From contig NZ_CP110848.1 of NCBI RefSeq assembly GCF_026240635.1, forward strand, positions 3,553,741-3,617,740: DNA of 64,000 bases. The letters are read 5' to 3'. Both the position numbers and the translations under genes were made by a program. The notes beneath the pieces are model-generated. The model saw only the letters and a list, made by a program, of their open reading frames with translations. It searched no databases and was not told the origin of the DNA. Numbering within the stretch: the first letter of the stretch is position 1; the number at the start of each line of letters is the position of its first letter. Positions 60,558 to 64,000 of the stretch are shown here, one piece after another. The DNA comes from Trichothermofontia sichuanensis B231. Its GTDB lineage: Bacteria; Cyanobacteriota; Cyanobacteriia; B231.

Positions 60558-61330
60558 CAGGGTGGTTGCATTTAGAGGGAGAAAAACCTTGCGTCAGGAG
60601 CGCATAGACTGGCTGAAGTTGGTTGCTCAGCGCCCGCACCCCTGGCGGAAGTCCGAAATGCTCGCTGACGCGCGATCGTAATCACAAAACAATTCCAAAT
60701 CGCCCAAATGCTCAGCGCCTTGCCCCCCGCACGCGCGGTATCTCCCGCAAAGTCAACATCGCGCACCCAGTGTCAGCGGTTCTCAATGCCCCAATGCTCC
60801 TGAATGTGTGCCCAAAATGGCTCGGCACTGCCTTCGCGGTTGGTGATGTAACCCATACTCTCGCTAAACGCTTGACCCCCGCGCTGGCCCCAACGCTCAA
60901 CCCGCATCCGATGCTTGAGTCCTGGCCAGTGACGGCGCCAGGCCGCCGGGGCCGCATACACCGTTACCTGGCGATGGACCTGCCGCTGATGTGAGGTATC
61001 CACCGGCTCGGCCTGACTGAGGCCATCACCCTGCTCAGGCATCTGCTGCAAGCTCCGATAGAGCGTCGGTTGCTTGGGCTTGAGGGCAAGCAGGTAATGT
61101 TGCTGCTGCTCAACCATTTGGGCAACCGTTTTTTTTGACAATGGAGGGCATCGCGGGTGAAGCTGAGCGGTTGCCCCGCCAACGCCGCCACCAACTGGCG
61201 CACGACCTCAATTTCGCTGGTCTGCTGGTTATCCATCACTTGTCAGTGCAGCACCACGCCTGTTTGCTGGCTGAAGGCCGATACGGTCATCACCCAGTTT
61301 TGATCAGCAGCACTGTAATCGGTCAGCTTA
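60558..61330 (-). pseudogene. Decayed ISAs1-family transposase
   Basis: On the minus strand, fragments of an ISAs1 transposase appear in order across shifting frames: DQNWVMTVSAFSQQTGVVLH followed by an in-frame stop, MDNQQTSEIEVVRQLVAALA, ALHCQKKTVAQMVEQQQHYL, LLALKPKQPTLYRSLQQM, GQAFSESMGYITNREGSAEP, then the HWGIEN region. The N-terminal part is missing. At the 3' side CAGGGTGGTTGCATTTAGAG (60558) looks like the ISAs1 terminal repeat; the other end is not found. At least one stop and two frameshifts make it non-functional. Confidence 0.82.
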
Positions 61331-61376
61331 GACGACGTTATTTCTCAAAGGCCATTACTTTAGAGGTATCCGGAAC

Positions 61377-62168
61377 CTAGCAATCCGGTAAGTGGTCGGG
61401 ATCGATGCCCAGCGATCGCAGGTATTGTGCTAACTGTTCGGCCCGTTGTCGTTCGGACTCGGCGCGTTGTCGTTCGGACTCGGCGCGTTGTCGTTCGGCG
61501 TCGAGTTCTTGCTGCCGCTGCCGCAGTTGAAGCTGAACCTCATCTGGGGTTGGGTAGGGGTTCCCCTGGGCGTCGTACCACACTAAAATTTCCTGTTCAA
61601 TCCCCCCCAGCCTTTGCTGGCGGAACCCTAGCCCTAGGCCCACCTCTGGGAACCAATAGGGGTGGTCGGCCTCGGCAGTGCTGAACACCTGTTGGTACTG
61701 GCCGTCAACTAACCGGTACACCTCAAACGGTTGATGGCGATCGCGTTGCCAGAATTCCGGGTTGTAAATCACGTAGTAGAGAACCCCTAGCTGGCGGTAA
61801 ATCTCCTGCTTCGCGCCATATTCTCCTCCCGGTTTATGGGAAACCATCTCCAGGACCAGTGTGGGGACAACCCCATTTTCTTCCCAGGTGGCATAACTGC
61901 GCCGCGATCGCCCGCCCTTGCGGCGCTCCACCCCCAAACTCAAAAAGGCATCTGGGACTACGGGGATGCGGGGATCTTCACCCGTGGTGTGGTAGATTGC
62001 CATATCAACTCCGAAATACCAATCCATACGCTCGGCCCAGAGGCTGGCCAACATGAACAGCAACAGATTGGGCAAGGAGTTCTGATCTTCGTTATCCACA
62101 GGTGTATCGTCGGAGCAGGGTAACTCTTCGGTTGAGGGCAGACCAGACAGAAGTTCGGGGGCAATCAT
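61377..62168 (-). CDS. Uma2-family (DUF820) putative endonuclease, copy 1
   Basis: A 263-aa protein of the Uma2 family, PD-(D/E)xK nuclease-like and hugely expanded in cyanobacteria. Catalytic-type residues are the Asp in VVPDAFLSL, the Glu in TLVLEMVSH, and the Lys in YGAKQEIYRQLG. The C-terminal region is a charged coiled coil with a 7-aa repeat (ERQRAES) encoded by a 21-bp tandem repeat: two full units plus a partial here. It is almost identical to copy 2 at 62243 except for repeat number and the last residues (GIDPDHLPDC). Function of Uma2 proteins in cyanobacteria is unclear; many are thought to come from mobile elements. Confidence 0.85.
   Translation of the reverse strand: MIAPELLSGLPSTEELPCSDDTPVDNEDQNSLPNLLLFMLASLWAERMDWYFGVDMAIYHTTGEDPRIPVVPDAFLSLGVERRKGGRSRRSYATWEENGVVPTLVLEMVSHKPGGEYGAKQEIYRQLGVLYYVIYNPEFWQRDRHQPFEVYRLVDGQYQQVFSTAEADHPYWFPEVGLGLGFRQQRLGGIEQEILVWYDAQGNPYPTPDEVQLQLRQRQQELDAERQRAESERQRAESERQRAEQLAQYLRSLGIDPDHLPDC
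61444..61503. repeat. 21-bp coding minisatellite, two units
   Basis: CGTTGTCGTTCGGACTCGGCG repeated at 61444-61464 and 61465-61485, with a partial third unit. Each unit encodes seven residues (ERQRAES on the minus strand). Confidence 0.9.
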
Positions 62169-62242
62169 GGCTGCGGTCTCCTGGCGGTGGAATGGTCGTG
62201 AATAGATTATGACCGATGGACAAATCCCAAACAGGGCGCGTT

Positions 62243-63076
62243 TTATTGCTCTGGCAACTGATCCGGATCAAAACCGAGCGATCGCAGGTATTGTGCTAAC
62301 TGTTCGGCCCGTTGTCGTTCGGACTCGGCGCGTTGTCGTTCGGACTCGGCGCGTTGTCGTTCGGACTCGGCGCGTTGTCGTTCGGACTCGGCGCGTTGTC
62401 GTTCGGCGTCGAGTTCTTGCTGCCGCTGCCGCAGTTGAAGCTGAACCTCATCTGGGGTTGGGTAGGGGTTCCCCTGGGCGTCGTACCACACTAAAATTTC
62501 CTGTTCAATCCCCCCCAGCCTTTGCTGGCGGAACCCTAGCCCTAGGCCCACCTCTGGGAACCAATAGGGGTGGTCGGCCTCGGCAGTGCTGAACACCTGT
62601 TGGTACTGGCCGTCAACTAACCGGTACACCTCAAACGGTTGATGGCGATCGCGTTGCCAGAATTCCGGGTTGTAAATCACGTAGTAGAGAACCCCTAGCT
62701 GGCGGTAAATCTCCTGCTTCGCGCCATATTCTCCTCCCGGTTTATGGGAAACCATCTCCAGGACCAGTGTGGGGACAACCCCATTTTCTTCCCAGGTGGC
62801 ATAACTGCGCCGCGATCGCCCGCCCTTGCGGCGCTCCACCCCCAAACTCAAAAAGGCATCTGGGACTACGGGGATGCGGGGATCTTCACCCGTGGTGTGG
62901 TAGATTGCCATATCAACTCCGAAATACCAATCCATACGCTCGGCCCAGAGGCTGGCCAACATGAACAGCAACAGATTGGGCAAGGAGTTCTGATCTTCGT
63001 TATCCACAGGTGTATCGTCGGAGCAGGGTAACTCTTCGGTTGAGGGCAGACCAGACAGAAGTTCGGGGGCAATCAT
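62243..63076 (-). CDS. Uma2-family (DUF820) putative endonuclease, copy 2
   Basis: A 277-aa near-duplicate of the gene at 61377. I see no difference in the protein from residue 1 to the coiled coil. It then has four ERQRAES units instead of two (14 residues more) and a different tail (GFDPDQLPEQ). Nucleotide identity extends from about 62277 to 63090 (copy 1: 61411 to 62182), beyond the ATG into the upstream region, then stops sharply. Both copies keep all catalytic residues. The pair looks like a very recent tandem duplication or gene conversion. Confidence 0.87.
   Translation of the reverse strand: MIAPELLSGLPSTEELPCSDDTPVDNEDQNSLPNLLLFMLASLWAERMDWYFGVDMAIYHTTGEDPRIPVVPDAFLSLGVERRKGGRSRRSYATWEENGVVPTLVLEMVSHKPGGEYGAKQEIYRQLGVLYYVIYNPEFWQRDRHQPFEVYRLVDGQYQQVFSTAEADHPYWFPEVGLGLGFRQQRLGGIEQEILVWYDAQGNPYPTPDEVQLQLRQRQQELDAERQRAESERQRAESERQRAESERQRAESERQRAEQLAQYLRSLGFDPDQLPEQ
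62310..62411. repeat. 21-bp coding minisatellite, four units
   Basis: Four perfect units of CGTTGTCGTTCGGACTCGGCG (62310-62393) plus a partial fifth ending in GTTCGGCGTCG. Two units more than in the sister gene. Confidence 0.9.
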
Positions 63077-63235
63077 GGCTGCGGTCTCCTAGGGGGCTAG
63101 CTAGCCTCAATTATAAAAAGCTTGTTTGGAGCCACCCTCTGCTCCTGAGATGAGCCATAGCACCACCACCAAAGGTGAAGGTTTATTACACTAAAGGGGT
63201 TTATTGCTTGTCCCACCGGTCTGTCTGCAACCCCT

Positions 63236-64000
63236 ATGCCTCGTCAAGATACGATTTTTGAACGCTTTCTGGCCCCATTTTTCCGGACCTTTTTGATCGA
63301 TGAACCGGCGCTGCGTCGGCTCAAGGCTGAGATCAATTGGCCGCAGGAGACACAACGGTTCGAACGAGTGGATCTCACCTATCCGGACTATTACCGCACG
63401 GCTGCCTTTCATGGCATTGCAGGGGGGTATCTTACCGCTGATGCGGCTGTGACTTATGACCCGATTACCCAGCACGTCCTACCACCAGGGGAAGCGATCG
63501 TCCGACAAGCTTTGATCGATGCCATTCGGGTGAAATCCCCACAACGGATTTTAGATCTCGGTTGTGGCACGGGTTCGATGACCCTATTGCTCAAACAAAC
63601 CTTCCCGGATGCGGAAGTGGTTGGGGTGGATCTATCGCCCTATATGTTGGTGATGGCCGATCGCAAGGCCCAACAAGCTCAGCAGACGATTACCTGGCTT
63701 CATGCCGATGCGGCGCACACGGGTCTGAACCCACAAAGTTTTGATCTGGTCACGGCGGCCCTGTTGTTCCACGAAACCCCGCCCGCGATTACCCAGGCGA
63801 TTCTGCGCGAAGGCTATCGGTTGCTAAAAGTGGGGGGTGAATTCCTGATACTGGATGGCAATCAGCAAACCCTGCGGTTGACTCCCTGGTTGATGGATAT
63901 CTTCGAGGAACCGTATATCCGGGACTATGCCGACGGCAGTCTGGATGCAGACATGGGACGGTTTGGCTTTGGGGCTGTGCAAACAACCCCTTTTTGGTGG
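63236..64000 (+). CDS. Class I SAM-dependent methyltransferase (3' end outside window)
   Basis: An open frame from ATG 63236 runs off the window end after 255 codons with no stop. It reads MPRQDTIFERFLAPFFRTFL, then TYPDYYRTAAFHGIAGGYLT, then motif I ILDLGCGTGSMTLLLKQ, GVDLSPYMLVMADRK (motif II region), and FDLVTAALLFHETPPAI, LKVGGEFLILDGNQ (motif III), typical of the class I Rossmann fold. The N-terminal 90 residues are a family-specific extension common to a cyanobacterial methyltransferase group. The substrate is unknown; quinones or lipids are plausible. Confidence 0.85.
   Translation, partial: MPRQDTIFERFLAPFFRTFLIDEPALRRLKAEINWPQETQRFERVDLTYPDYYRTAAFHGIAGGYLTADAAVTYDPITQHVLPPGEAIVRQALIDAIRVKSPQRILDLGCGTGSMTLLLKQTFPDAEVVGVDLSPYMLVMADRKAQQAQQTITWLHADAAHTGLNPQSFDLVTAALLFHETPPAITQAILREGYRLLKVGGEFLILDGNQQTLRLTPWLMDIFEEPYIRDYADGSLDADMGRFGFGAVQTTPFWW

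Overview
The window comes from a cyanobacterial chromosome of medium-high GC. The palindrome GCGATCGC (HIP1), a cyanobacterial signature, recurs throughout. Many genes belong to cyanobacterial families: a CpcS-type bilin lyase, an NblS/Hik33 sensor kinase, the chlorophyll cyclase AcsF, a CAAD/CurT-type thylakoid protein, DUF928, DUF1830 and DUF3143 proteins, and a group 2 sigma factor. Nothing fixes the genus. The abundance of dispersed palindromic repeats would suit a filamentous Leptolyngbya-like lineage, but that is only a guess. No rRNA, CRISPR array or complete prophage is visible.

Layout. 0-9.6 kb: bilin lyase, M23 lipoprotein, tRNA-Gly(CCC), citramalate synthase, a PepSY-type membrane protein, an overlapping nadD-nrtR pair, ureD, DedA. 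9.7-20.9 kb: AAA ATPase (DUF815), pgeF, nblS overlapping a glycosyltransferase, leuC, a complete IS1-family element with an 8-bp target duplication, a DUF1830 gene, a radical SAM enzyme. 20.9-31.3 kb: diguanylate cyclase, DUF3143 and J-domain genes, a coiled-coil membrane sensor ending in a DUF2325-like domain, an unknown gene divergent from a C39-like cysteine-protease protein, a duplicated DUF29 gene, an Ig-like/propeller protein, an FKBP and a phasin-like gene. 31.6-32.9 kb: tRNA-Arg(CCT) followed by a decayed integrated element (TTGGTACC boxes, truncated frameshifted integrase). 32.9-46.6 kb: two DUF928 genes, cobU, gloA, sigma factor, CAAD protein, an orphan sugar-type ABC permease coupled to a DUF948 gene, YtxH, a DrrA/DrrB-type ABC exporter, lpxA. 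46.9-51.6 kb: pyrH-frr, a TPR protein followed closely by tgt, a PIN toxin with a 53-aa partner. 52-60.4 kb: RTX protein, SDR, SLC13 transporter, ArnT-like glycosyltransferase, SpoIIE phosphatase, acsF. 60.5-64 kb: ISAs1 wreck, two almost identical Uma2 genes, and a methyltransferase cut by the window end.

Most genes are housekeeping or photosynthetic and sit in short operons. Translational coupling by overlap is seen in nadD-nrtR, pyrH-frr, nblS-glycosyltransferase and DUF948-permease. The gaps between operons are filled with several small mobile repeat families. The commonest is a ~107-bp palindromic MITE with imperfect terminal inverted repeats, present in about ten copies and usually placed just after a stop codon. 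In three places it is flanked by one or both halves of a second ~34-bp inverted repeat, so it may be the core of a larger ~220-bp element. Other repeats contribute the last codons of two genes and probably the first codons of tgt.
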